A stretch of DNA of 64,000 nt from Ceratotherium simum simum. Lineage: Eukaryota > Chordata > Mammalia > Perissodactyla > Rhinocerotidae. A program made the position numbers and the translations under genes. The notes under the pieces are model-generated. The model worked only from the letters and a program-made list of their open reading frames with translations, was not told the DNA's origin and searched no databases. Positions 11,801 through 23,800 of the stretch are shown here, in pieces (the first letter of the stretch is position 1; each line of letters starts with the position of its first letter). The DNA lies in NCBI RefSeq assembly GCF_000283155.1, contig NW_004454195.1:1968382-2032381 (forward strand). Reading direction: 5' to 3'.

Positions 11801-14800
11801 TGCCCCATTTGCTAGCTCCAGGGCCAACTGCCTCCTACATGGTGTGGAAAGTAACAAGTCACCACCTTGACTGTTGGCTCCAGGAGCTCATTACCTCAGC
11901 CATGCTCCTTACTAGCAAAATGGATGCCCTGTACAATGCTTGTGGACACTTGGGCTCCCTACTTCTGCTGTGGAAAAACCAAGTACTTCCATGCCACTGA
12001 AGAAGGCAAGAAGTGGGGTCTGCAGTGGAGGCTGGGAAATGCAGTCTTCATTTTCTAGACTCGAACATGCATCCGGGCATGCCATGGGGCGTCGGAATGG
12101 AATGGAGTGAGCCAGTCAACCAAGGAAGAACATTGAAAAGAAAACCTCTACCATCTACTTTTACATCATTTGAAAAGGGAAAGAATATTTTTTTTAACCC
12201 TCCAAAAGTGTGGAGGACATAACTTAACTCTAAAGCACAGGTAACAACTATAAACTGATTTATATATATATGTGTATGTATATGTATATCTATGTGTATA
12301 TATTATACAAGTATATATGTCTGTATTTTTCTCATCTCATTGATTTTCACTGGATCATTGAAAATCTTACCACCAACCAGTTCTGAATCAGCCATAGGGA
12401 AGTCCTACTGTACTGGGTGGACAGAGAAAATGAAAGGAGGTGAAATTCAAATCAGTGATTTTGCTGCTGCTTAATTAGCCTGTCTGTGTTTGGTAGGAAA
12501 GAACTTGGAGTTATATATTGTAAGATGTTGTCTTGGATTATGCATGGATTTTTATTATTTATTTACTTACCCCTTCAGCTTCCTGCCCTCCTTCCTTCCT
12601 CCATTCCTCCCCCCCGACCCCCAAATTGTTCTAGCATCCGATAGCTAGAAATGGACTGGGCCTGCTTTTCTCAGGCTTTTGACTCTAGCCCCCTAATCTC
12701 TGTATTTTCCTGCTTCCCAGCTGTTACTTGAACACCAGGATGCATATCAGGCTGGATCTGTGTTTCCCGATGCATTTTACCCCAGCATCTGTGAAGGAGG
12801 TAAGATGAAGATTTGCAGACCAAACGATGTCACTTTTACTTGGTTAGCAGGAATAGCTGTGACTTCAAAAATATAGCACCTTCTATTTTCCACTGTTGTT
12901 GGTCAATGACTTTGTTCGCATAGTTGCATTTTCTATTTAACCAAAACTTAGTTGTTTAAGCATAGAAATTCTGAAAACTTTAACTATTCTAAGTGTCCTT
13001 ACTTGCTTTACTGCTTTGTGGCAGAAAACATTTTGAAAGACATCAAAAGGTCTGAGTTTTTGTTCCTTCTATGTTATCTGTTAACGTTTGTCCTTGAAAA
13101 AGTCACTTCCAGGCTGAGTGTCAGTTTCCAGATCTGTAACATAGTAATAATAATGCCTGCTTTGCTCCTTTACTGGATTTTTGTTGGCATTGATGCATAT
13201 TATTTTGTCAAGTGTTATGTAAATCTAAGGTAGTGTCATCAGTCAACTGGGCTTTTGAGTTGTATCAGTCAGGGCCCCAGCAGGCACACTCAAACTGAGT
13301 AATTTGAGGGGAGTCTTAGAAGTGGACTGTTTACAAAGATGTGGACAAGATGTAAGAAAATTGCAAGGGATAGTGCAGGGGAGGGAGCAGTTACTGGAAC
13401 TGCAGACAGAGAGCTGTGTGGAGAGGACCGCTTGATGGGGGCCAGAGCTTCAATCAGGGACGGTCAGCCCACTGTGACCCCACATCAGGGAGCTGGGAGA
13501 ATGAACACCCCAACCTCCCTCTCCTCCTTTTCTCTGGTGTCCTGTTGGTTCTTCCCATTGGCCAAACCCAACCCAACCAAAGCCAAGGACAAAGAAACCA
13601 TTTGAAGCAGGTTACCTCAGAGGCACAGTGCCGGGTGGAGAAGGATGGAGAGTGGATCAGGAGAGATGAACGAAAGACATCCCGTGCACTGGGTCATCGC
13701 ATAAACCGTTTCTGGAGTCTCAGGGTCACCAGCCATTATCCCACTTTTTTTTTTTTTTTTTTTTAATACAGTGATGCCTTTAGAGTGTCAACAAAGGTAT
13801 CTAGAATACAAAATTTCGTTAGGAAAGCTTTATTGCTCATATAGTTTGCAAACCAGGGAGATACAGCCTTCAGAACAAATTGAAAGTATGCTCTTGGGAA
13901 GGTGTGGGAGGGCAGAGCTTATAAAGGCAAAAAACCCTAGACCACAGGGTTATTTTTAAAGCCCTCTGATTCACCAGTTCTCCTAAAGATACTGGTGTTC
14001 TAAAATCAGCTATAGCAGGCTTCCGGTCATCCGTCAGGAAGGAGCGCTCAGTTTCAGGTACAAATTGTAGTTTTTCTGAGAACAGAGTATGTGACTGCAC
14101 CTCGGTCCTGACATGGCCACTGGACTGTTTTGTTTTAGGTCTCGGTTAACCACACAGAGTCCATTTTGTCTTTCTCTTTTAGAGGTCCTCTACCTTTTAT
14201 TTTAATTGCACAGTGGTCAATGAAATGTTTTGGGCTGCTTGCTCCTATAGTTATGATCCCACATAACTAAGCTTTTATATTTCTCATATTTGTTTTTTTT
14301 TCTGTTTCCCTCTTAGTCTGTTAACTTTCACTTCTCAAATCTATTATTTTGCTTGCTTGTTGTAGTTCTGCTGTGTCTAAGCTATTATATCTAATTTAGC
14401 GTTTCCCAAACTGGATTCAGGGGGCCCTAATGTCTCTTGAGATTTTAACATTTCCTTGATATCTTACATAAAAAAAAGAAAGAAAAGATTTTTTTGTCAA
14501 TTAAATTTTAGAAATATTACTTAATATATGCCATTTTTTAGAGACAGACAAAACACAGTAATAAAAGGTCTGAAAAGAGCGGAAAAGGAAGGCAAACTAT
14601 CCAGCATGTTCCAATTTTTATAAAGCCGTAGCTTCTCCTCTTATCTGATGTAAAGATTGGGACTAGTGTACGACTCATGAACCAAAAAAGTCAGTTAGAA
14701 AGAATTATAAAATATATAGCGATTACAAGGAATTTGAATGCAGATTTCTCTTAGATTTTTATGAATGTTTGCAAATCTTACGTTTGTCTCATCCTTACAT

Positions 14801-17800
14801 TTTTCAACAGGAGTTCCCTTTTTCTTCTCTGGTAATTCACTTTTATTGCATCTTTCAAAAGCACTTAACTTTCTTAGATACTCAGTTGCCAAATAAACAA
14901 CTCTTTGGTTTTGTGCTCATATGTTTCATCAGTTTACCTAATATTGAATTAAATTCTATAGTAACAATAACAGGAACAACTGGCTTAAACAGGATTAGAA
15001 ACAGACCTGGCTAACCTTGGTAAGCTGTGGCACAGCTGTGGGGACGGGGTGCTGGGGCCTAGGGACAGCGGCCTGCTGGCTGTCAGGTGTGGGGGTGGGA
15101 GTGTGTGTGTTGGGGGGGAGTGGGAGGGTTCTTTTGCTTCCAGTCAATCTGATTTACAGAGGGAACAAAGAGCTTGGGTTAATCTGGCAGTTTGGTTAAG
15201 TGGACGTTTGTCAAAAGAGCTCCTTCTCTACCTTCTGGATTTTTACTGTATTCTATAGAATAGGAAAGTAAGTTTTATCTCTAGGAAAACTGTTGGAGCA
15301 CGTCAAATTTCTTAGTTAGAAGTTCTCTGAAAATCATTTTCAGAAAAACCAATGATTTAAAACTCATTAGGCTGTTTTTACTTTAGCGGCAGCAAAATAA
15401 ATTTGAACTGAGGGATCTGGACTCTGGAGTTTGCTTTCACTTGCCCTCGTGACATTTGACATTCCACGAAAAATTGGTGGCATTTGGAGGTTTAGAATAG
15501 ATGCCAGTTGCTGTCTTTCCTACCCCTCTGTGGCAATAAAAAGCTACATGGGACACCCAACGGCCCACTCAGATGATGGTTGGGGCCTGTACCATTTTTT
15601 TTTTTTTTTNNNNNNNNNNNNNNNNNNNNNNNNNNNNNNNNNNNNNNNNNNNNNNNNNNNNNNNNNNNNNNNNNNNNNNNNNNNNNNNNNNNNNNNNNNN
15701 NNNNNNNNNNNNNNNNNNNNNNNNNNNNNNNNNNNNNNNGCGTCTGTGCGCGCCGGGGATCCGAACCTGCAAACCCCGGGCCGCCACCGCAGCGGAGCGC
15801 GCACACTTAACCACTTGCACCACCGGCCCGCTCCCAGGGCCTGTACCATTTTAAAACAATTATTATAAATTCAAATGCTTGAAGGCCTTTGGAGTATCTG
15901 CTTTTGTGTTTTGTGCTATTAGGGAGGCTGATTGTGATGGACAAAGAAGGTTTAAAAAAAAACAACACACAACTTATCTCCTTAGCTTCAGGGCACAGAC
16001 ATTGAAAACTCTTCTAGCCTCTATTGCAGCTCAGGTGATAGAGATGCTATGAGCCAGTTTAGGCTCCTTTCTATTCTGTTCTAGAGGCTTCCTGTGAACA
16101 TCAACGGAAGAAACTAAGAGGCATGGAGGGAAGAAGGAGAAGGGACACAGCAGTGCAGCAGCAGGGATGGAAGATTTGATTGAGAGTCTCCAACTTTTTA
16201 AGAAAGAATCCTTTGGCCTGCTTTTGTTTTGTCAGGACGATTCCATGACGTGTCTGAGAGCACGCACTGGACTCCATTTCTTAATGCAAGTGTTCATTAT
16301 ATCCGAGAGAACTACCCCCTTCCCTGGGAGAAGGTAGGCATGGCCCTCTGATCCTAAAGAAAGAATACAGTTCTAGACCTGCCAAGTCCTATTTTTCACC
16401 TGCATTTACCCCATTTGTATCCCTCACCCCCACCCCAGGCTCTGTGAGGGCTGCTCACCGTTGTACCTTTAACGCCAAACACAGTACTTGGGACATGGTA
16501 GATGGATAGTTAATATTTGAATAAACTATTAACAGTTTGGGGTATGTCACTTGGTCATTTTGCTCCAATAGTAATTGATGTGAAAGCACTTCCAAGGTAA
16601 TACAAAACATTTCAAAAAGTCCTTTGTGGTTTTGGGGAACTAGAAACTAACAATGTACCTGCCTCTGATTTTTTTAAGTCCCAATAATGGAAATGAATTC
16701 GTGTTTATTAAAACTTTTCATAGGATTGTTATAAAAGAACCCCAACACACATGGCTCTAACTTGCTGATTTGGCAGGACACGGAGAAATTGGTAGCCTTC
16801 TTGTTTGGAATCACCTCTCACATGGTGGCTGATATCAGCTGGCATAGCCTGGGGATCGAACAAGGATTCCTTAGGACGATGGGAGATGTGAGTACATACC
16901 TTTAAGGTTAATGCCTTTCCGGGAGTGATACTGTCCTACCCAAGATCCCAGACTGACCCTTTCAAAGGAAAGGAAAACTTTGGGTTATTCAGACATCAGG
17001 AAATAAGACTTCTTGCCTAAAGTGGTATTTGTTAGATTTTTATCTTTTTCTATTCGTTCCTCTTACTCTTCTGCTACCTGGGTAAGTTCATCCACGTGGG
17101 CAGAATGACTGTTGTGCCCTGAAAACAGTGAGGGATGTGACGTTTTGTTTTAGTCACAAACAATATTTGAGGAATTTTGTTTCATTCAAGCTGTGTATCT
17201 TAATAAGGATATGAATGTCTACCACTTGGTTCTATTTAAAAGTAATAGTTCCACGTGTTTGTTTTTTCCTTTTTAATTTTCTATATGAAAATTGCATGTC
17301 CCCAAACAGAAAACTGTGATCTTACCTGGTGACTTAGCTTCTGGAAGTCCCCTCCGGTCATTAATCGATATTAATACTATTCTGTGAGAAGCTTAAACGT
17401 AGATTCAGAAGAGATTTTGTATGTATCTTATTAGGTACAAACGTCTGCAGTACCTTTCTCTGTTACCAGACGTCACGTATACAACTCAGCTGCCAATATA
17501 ACTTTTTATTAACAAGTAAAATAATATCGTTTCTTTGAAAATTGAGTCCATATGCATCCTCAGCAATTCATTGGGTTAGGCTGTCGTCTCCCCACTACTC
17601 ACTTCACTGTAGGGTGGGAATTTGGGCTACAATATGGGATATAGACCAGATGGTTCTCTTTCTTTTTCAGATTGATTTTCATGGCTCCTTTCCTGAGGCA
17701 CATTCAACTGGTGATTTTGGTACTGTTTATTTATATTTGCCAAGTTTTCTTTTGTAGTAGTTTGATATTTCATTTGTAATGAAGTCACTACTATACATTA

Positions 17801-20800
17801 AATATGTATTTTTTTACCAAATCTTGTCAGTAGCATATACTGCTTTCTATTTGAATATCCCAGTTCATTTAGAGTACGGGCATACCTCATTTAACATAGA
17901 GATGTAATTCTGAAAAGTTGTGTATGTGTATTTTTTGTTAAAAAAATCACATTTTATTGTTGACTTGTATCATAATTTTAGAAAAACTTTACTTTTATAT
18001 CAGATTAAAATTCATTACCTAGTGTCTACTAATACATTAGCTTTAAATTGGTAAACTCCATCTTTTTTCTGTAGTAAATTACCTTTAAGTATACAAACTA
18101 GATGGTGAGTGGTGTTTGTTTAAAAGAACCCTTGTGGTCCATCTCTCTCCTTAAAGTAAAAAATGTTTTGGTTGAATGGGTGATCCTTTCTTAATTTGTG
18201 TTTTACTAGCTAAGATTTTAAAAGATAACTTTTTCTTAAAGAAAGACACACCTATACCTAAAAAAATAAACAGAAACTTGTAACAACGTGAAGAACCAAT
18301 CATCCGGATTGTGCAAATTTGTGTTGAAAGAAGCTGCTATGTGTTGTTACTAATCCACCAAATGTAAATATTTTTCTCATCCCATAGGAGGAGACGTATT
18401 GAGCCAGTTTGAGTTTAATTTTAATTATCTCGCACGGCGCTGGTAAGAGCAATGTACATTCAAACATGATGGTTAAATGGCATTTAGGAACTTGGCCCTT
18501 TTTTTCCTTAGAAAACATAACTTACAATGTAATTAGGACTCTTCTGCATTCGCAAATTTTGAAAAGTAAAACTGCAGATTAGAATAGTCTAAGTAGATTC
18601 TTTAAAAATATTTGAATTATACCAAACATATAAAAGAATGTATAATTATAAATGAAAAAAGATGATGATGCACACCTGTGTAGCTATCGCCCAGTTTAAG
18701 AAAGAGTGTCATTGGTATCTCGGAAGCTTCCTGCCTTCCCCCATTTATCACATCACCGCCTCTCCCACCAGGGGTAACCACTACCCTAGGTTTCCTGTTA
18801 ATCATTTTGTGGCTTTTCTCTATAGTTTTACTACATGTGGATGTATCCATATGTGAAATATAGAATTACACAGTATGTATTCTGCAAATTTTTTGCTTAA
18901 AATTGTGTTTCTGAGATTTAATCACATTGATATGTTCGGCTGTAGTTCATTCATTTTCACCACTATGTGGTCCTCCATTCTGTGGATATCCCAAAATGAA
19001 TTACTCCATTCTAATGTTGATGGATATGTAAGTAGTGTTAGGTGTTTTTGCTTTACACTTAGTGTTGCTATCAACATTTTTGTACGTACGTTTGTGCACC
19101 CGAGGGGCCTCTTTCTCAAGTAACCACCACCAGAAGTCGAATTGCCGGGCTGTAGGGCTTATGCATGTTTAATTTAACTAAGTAATCCCGGGCTCTTTTT
19201 CCAAATGATCTTCCCCCTTTATACTCCCATCAGCTTTGTATAATAGTTCTGCTTCTTCTGCATTCTCCAGTACTTGGTATTGTTCAACTTTGATTTTTTC
19301 CTATCCTGTTTGATATGTATTGGTATCTCATTAAACTTTTAATTTGTATTTCCCAGATTGCTAAGGAGATTGAACATTCTTTCATGTTTTATTGATCATT
19401 TGTGTTTGATTTTAAGTGACAATCTTGTTCAGTTTTTAGCTTATTTTTCTGTTAGGTTGTTTTAATTATTTGTGAGTGTTCTTTGTATATTAGGGCTTCT
19501 AATCTTTTGTTTATCCTTTATTTGTTACAAATATCTTTTTACCGTTGTGGCATGTCTTACTTATTTTATGGTATATCTTAAACAGAATTCATTAATTTTA
19601 ATGTAGTTGAATATATCAGTCTTTTCCTTTGTAATTTGTACTTTTGATGTCTTATTTAACAAATCCTTCCCTACCTTGAGGGCATGAGGTTATTCTTATA
19701 CTTAGCCTTCTAAAGCTTTTATAGTTTTATTTTTTAGCTTTGTGTTAATTTACCTGGAGTTAATTTTTTGTATATTCTAAGCTTGAATCTAATTTTAGTT
19801 TTTCCTGTGGAGATAACTAATTATCCCAGAACTGTTTATTAATAATCTACCCTTTCCTCACTGATCTGTAATGCCCTCTCTGACATAAATTAAAATTCCA
19901 TATGCGTGTGGGTCAGTTTCTGGGCTTTCTATTATGTTCTGTTGGTCTATTGACTATCCCTGGGCAATACTGATTTTTTAAATTACAGTGGCTTTATTTA
20001 TTTTTTAATAATTTTATTTATTTATTTTTTCCCCCAGAGCCCCAGTAGATAGTTGTATGTCATAGCTGCACATCCTTCTAGTTGCTGTATGTGGGACGCG
20101 GCCTCAGCATGGCCAGAGAAGCGGTGTGTCGGTGCACGCCCGGGATCTGAACCTGGGCCGCCAGCAGCAGAGCGCGTGCACTTAACCGCTAAGCCACAGT
20201 GCCGGGCCCAGTGGCTTTATAATACATCTTGAACATCTATTAGGGGAGATCTCCCAACGTGTCCTCCTTTTTCTTTAGACGTACCTTGTCTATTTTTCTG
20301 TCTTGTCTCTTTCAAATAAAGTGGTAGGATCAAGTTGCCATGTTCCAAGGAAAGCCTTGTTGGCGTTTTGATTAGAATTTTATTGAATCTAGAGGTTAAT
20401 TGGAAGAGAATTAACAATTTTGCAATATTGAGTCTTCTTGTCCATATATATGCTATATATTTTATTTGTCTCCCTTAATGAATTTAACTAAGGTTTTATA
20501 AGTTTCTCCATCAAGCTCTTACACATTTTATTAGATTTAGTTGCAGAGACCTTATATATTTATTTGCTACCAAAATTGGTAACTTTTGGTACCTATTATA
20601 TTTTCTAATTGATTGCTGGTGTGTAGAAATGCAAGAGACTTTCTAATTTTGATTTTGTATCTAGCAACATTTCTAAGCTATCTTATTAATTCTAATAATT
20701 TATCTGGAGGTTCCTCTGAATTCACTGTAGACTCACAATATATAAATTATATAAATTTTGGTTTTCCTTTTCACTCTTTATACCTTTCATTTCTTTTTCT

Positions 20801-23800
20801 TGCTGTATCATACTGGCTGATATTTCTAGTACAATAGAAGTGGTGATATTGAACATAGTTATCTTGTTCCTTATCTCAAATAGAATGCTTTCAGAATTTC
20901 ATCATTAAGTGTAATGTTTGCTGTAGATTTTTGTGAATATCCTTTATCAAGTTAAGGAAGTTTTCTTCTATTTCTAGTTTGCTGCTAGTTTTATTATAAA
21001 TCAATTTTATATGTATTGAACTCTTATTCTGCATCTGTTGAGATAGGTGTTTCTTAATCTGTTAATATAGTGAATTATCTAATCTATTTGCTAATATTAA
21101 GTCAACTTTACTTCCTGGGACAAAACCAACTTTTTAATGATATATCATCTTTTTTATATTTGTTGCATCTATTCTTGCTGTTTAGAGTTTTTGCATCTAT
21201 GTTTATGAGTAAACTTGTACTGTAATTTTCCTTTCTTCTGTCCATGTTTAGTTTTGGTATCAAGGTTATGCTGGCTTCATGAAATCAGATGGGGAGTGTT
21301 CCTTGCTTTTCTATTTTCTGGAAGTCTGTAAGATCAGAACTTCGATTGCCTGAATGTTTGGTAGAACTTGCCTGTAAATCTATCTAAGCCTGGTGTTTTC
21401 TTTGTAGGGACTTTCAAAAACTTCTTTAATGGTTATAGGACTATACAGCTTTTCTGTTTCTTCTTAAGGAGCTCTATATTTTTCTAGGACTTTCCATTTC
21501 ATCTAAATGTTTAAACATTTAGGCATGAGGTTGTTCATAATATCTGCATATCTTTTTTCTCTTGTTTTATTTGTACTTATGTTTCCTTTGTTATCCGTAA
21601 TGTTATTTATCCTGCCTTCCCGTATATTTTCTTTTTTAATTTTTTTTGTGTATGTGTGAGGAAGATGAGCCCTGTGCCCACATGTGCCAATCCTCCTCAT
21701 TTTTTGCTGAGGAAGACTGGCCCTGGGCTAACATCCGTGTCCATCTTCCTCCACTTTATATGGGACGCCGCCACAGCATAGCTTGCCGAGTGGTGCATCG
21801 GTGTGCGCCCGGCATCCGAACCGGTGAACCCTGGGCTGCTGCAGCGGAGCGCACGCACTTAACCTCTTGCACCACTGGGCCGGCCCCCCCTTATATTTCA
21901 AACAATTATTCTTGTCTAATATTTTTCAATTTTATTATTATTATTTTTTTTGAGGAAGTTTGGCATGAGCTAACATCTGTTGCCAATCTTCTTCTTTTAC
22001 TTTTTTTCTCCCCAAAGCCCCAGTACATAGTTGTATATCTTAGTTGTAGGTCCTTTTAGTTCTTCTGTGTGGGATGCTGCTTCAGCATGGCTTGATGAGT
22101 GGTGAGTAGGTCTCTGCCCAGGATCCGAACCGGCGAACCCCAGGCTGCTAAAGTGGAATGCATGAACTTAACCGCTATGCCACCTGGCCGGCCCCTATTA
22201 TTGTTTTAAAGAACAAACTTTTGGCTTTATTCATCCTCTCTATTATGTGTGTCTTTTATCTTTCCTTACTTTTTACTCATATATTTATTTTCTTCCTTCT
22301 GCTTTTCAGTTCCTGTGAAATTTATTGTATCTTGATTTAAGGCCTAGCATATGATCAATTTTCATAAATGTTTCATATGTTCTTGAAAAGAATGTTAATT
22401 CTCCAGTTTTTGGCTTAATGTTATATATATGCTTATTAGCTTAAGCTTATTAAATTTACTGTCCAAATCAGAACATTTATAAGCTACAAATTACAGAGTT
22501 TTACTATATATTTTTTTATCAGGTTGATCTAACAATTACCGAGAGAAATTTGTTAAAATATCCCCTACGATGGTGGATATTTTCAATTTCTCCTTGTAGT
22601 TCTGTCAAAGTTTGCTATATATATGTTTTGAAGACATGTTATTAGGTACATTTAAGTTTCAAAATCTTATATATTTCTGGTGAATTAAACCTTTTATCAT
22701 GATGTAGTGACCCTCTTTATCTCTAATAGTGCTTATTGCCTTCAAGTCTCCTTTATCAGATATTAATGTAGTTCCACTGATCCCCTTTTGGTTATATTCC
22801 ATGGTCTTGAATTACTCAAGGCCTAAGTTAGAGTTGCATTTCTCCAGAGAGGGTCTGTCTTGGCTTCTGAAGGCTGCCTTGAGGCACTATTAACCTGGGA
22901 CCACTTAAAGGTACATTCAACTCTTGAAGTTTTTATGACTACACAGATAGCACCAATGTAGGACAAAACATTTGTGGGGCTGGGTAGTGGTGGTAACCAG
23001 GGGGAGATGTTCTTTTTTCCTTCTCTATCCATTGCCAAGATAAGGATAGGTTTCTTTGCTGTCCTCGTTTGTATGTTGGGTTTATTTCTAGCTAACACTC
23101 ATGCAGAAGCTGTAGCCTTTAATGCAGAGTTTCCTCTGAGATGGCCTACTTTGGGTGGGTCCTGTGCTTTATCTCCTGTCTCCTGCATACCACACAGCCA
23201 TCAAAAAAACCTCCGGCCTCCCAGGGTTTGGCAGATGTTCTCAGGGCAAAAGCTGGCTTTCCCACTTGCTTACCTCCCAGAGTTTCCAGTTTCAATTTGT
23301 TTTTGGCCTTTGGAAAATTTTCACTTTCTTGCTAGCTTGGCGATTCATCTAAAAAAATATTTTTGTTATTTTGTTCAGCCTTTTAAACTATTTTTATTGG
23401 GAGTACCATTCCAGTGCTCTTCTAAAATAAAAAACGGACATCTCAATAGATTCTTCATTATAAACGTACTAAAATCAGGTTTTATTGGTTGTGATTTGAC
23501 TGGTATATTTTAAAGTTTTTGAAATGAAGATAAAAGATGATTCAGTATAAATCTAATCTTAAGATGCTGCTGTTATTCTAACTGAAATAACTAATATCTG
23601 TGAATCAAAAGCCTGACTTAGAATTCTTTTGACTGCCTTACACTGTGTACTCTAAAAGTAGAATGTTGTGGTGAGGAGCCACTTTTGGTGTTTTTAAAAT
23701 AATGATTCTTGAGAATAATTCAACTCAAAAGAATAAAAATACTTGACTTTGCTCCTTGAACTCTGAATTCACAAAACTAAACATCCCTTTTATATTTTAT

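Larger units (their letters stand above)
18600..22800 (-). repeat. Antisense L1, interrupted by three EREs
   Basis: About 3.5 kb of degraded L1 in reverse orientation: 3'-part phrases (TATAGAATTACACAGTATGT, CAGAAGTCGAATTGCCGGGC) come first, then reverse-transcriptase-region antisense text (GGGCTTTCTATTATGTTCTG, GATTAGAATTTTATTGAATC, TGTAATGTTTGCTGTAGATT). Three EREs break it at 19997-20208, 21636-21889 and 21936-22194. No intact ORF remains. It fills GPLD1 intron 7. Confidence 0.75.

Noticed and set aside
15431..15868. Long open frames crossing the N run on both strands
   Set aside because: They are open only because N cannot form a stop codon. The real flanking sequence is an ERE SINE.
22974..23513. 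A 179-codon open frame on the + strand
   Set aside because: It lies in intron 7 next to degraded L1, matches no protein I recognise, and neighbouring GPLD1 exons already join in frame without it. Chance or repeat ORF.
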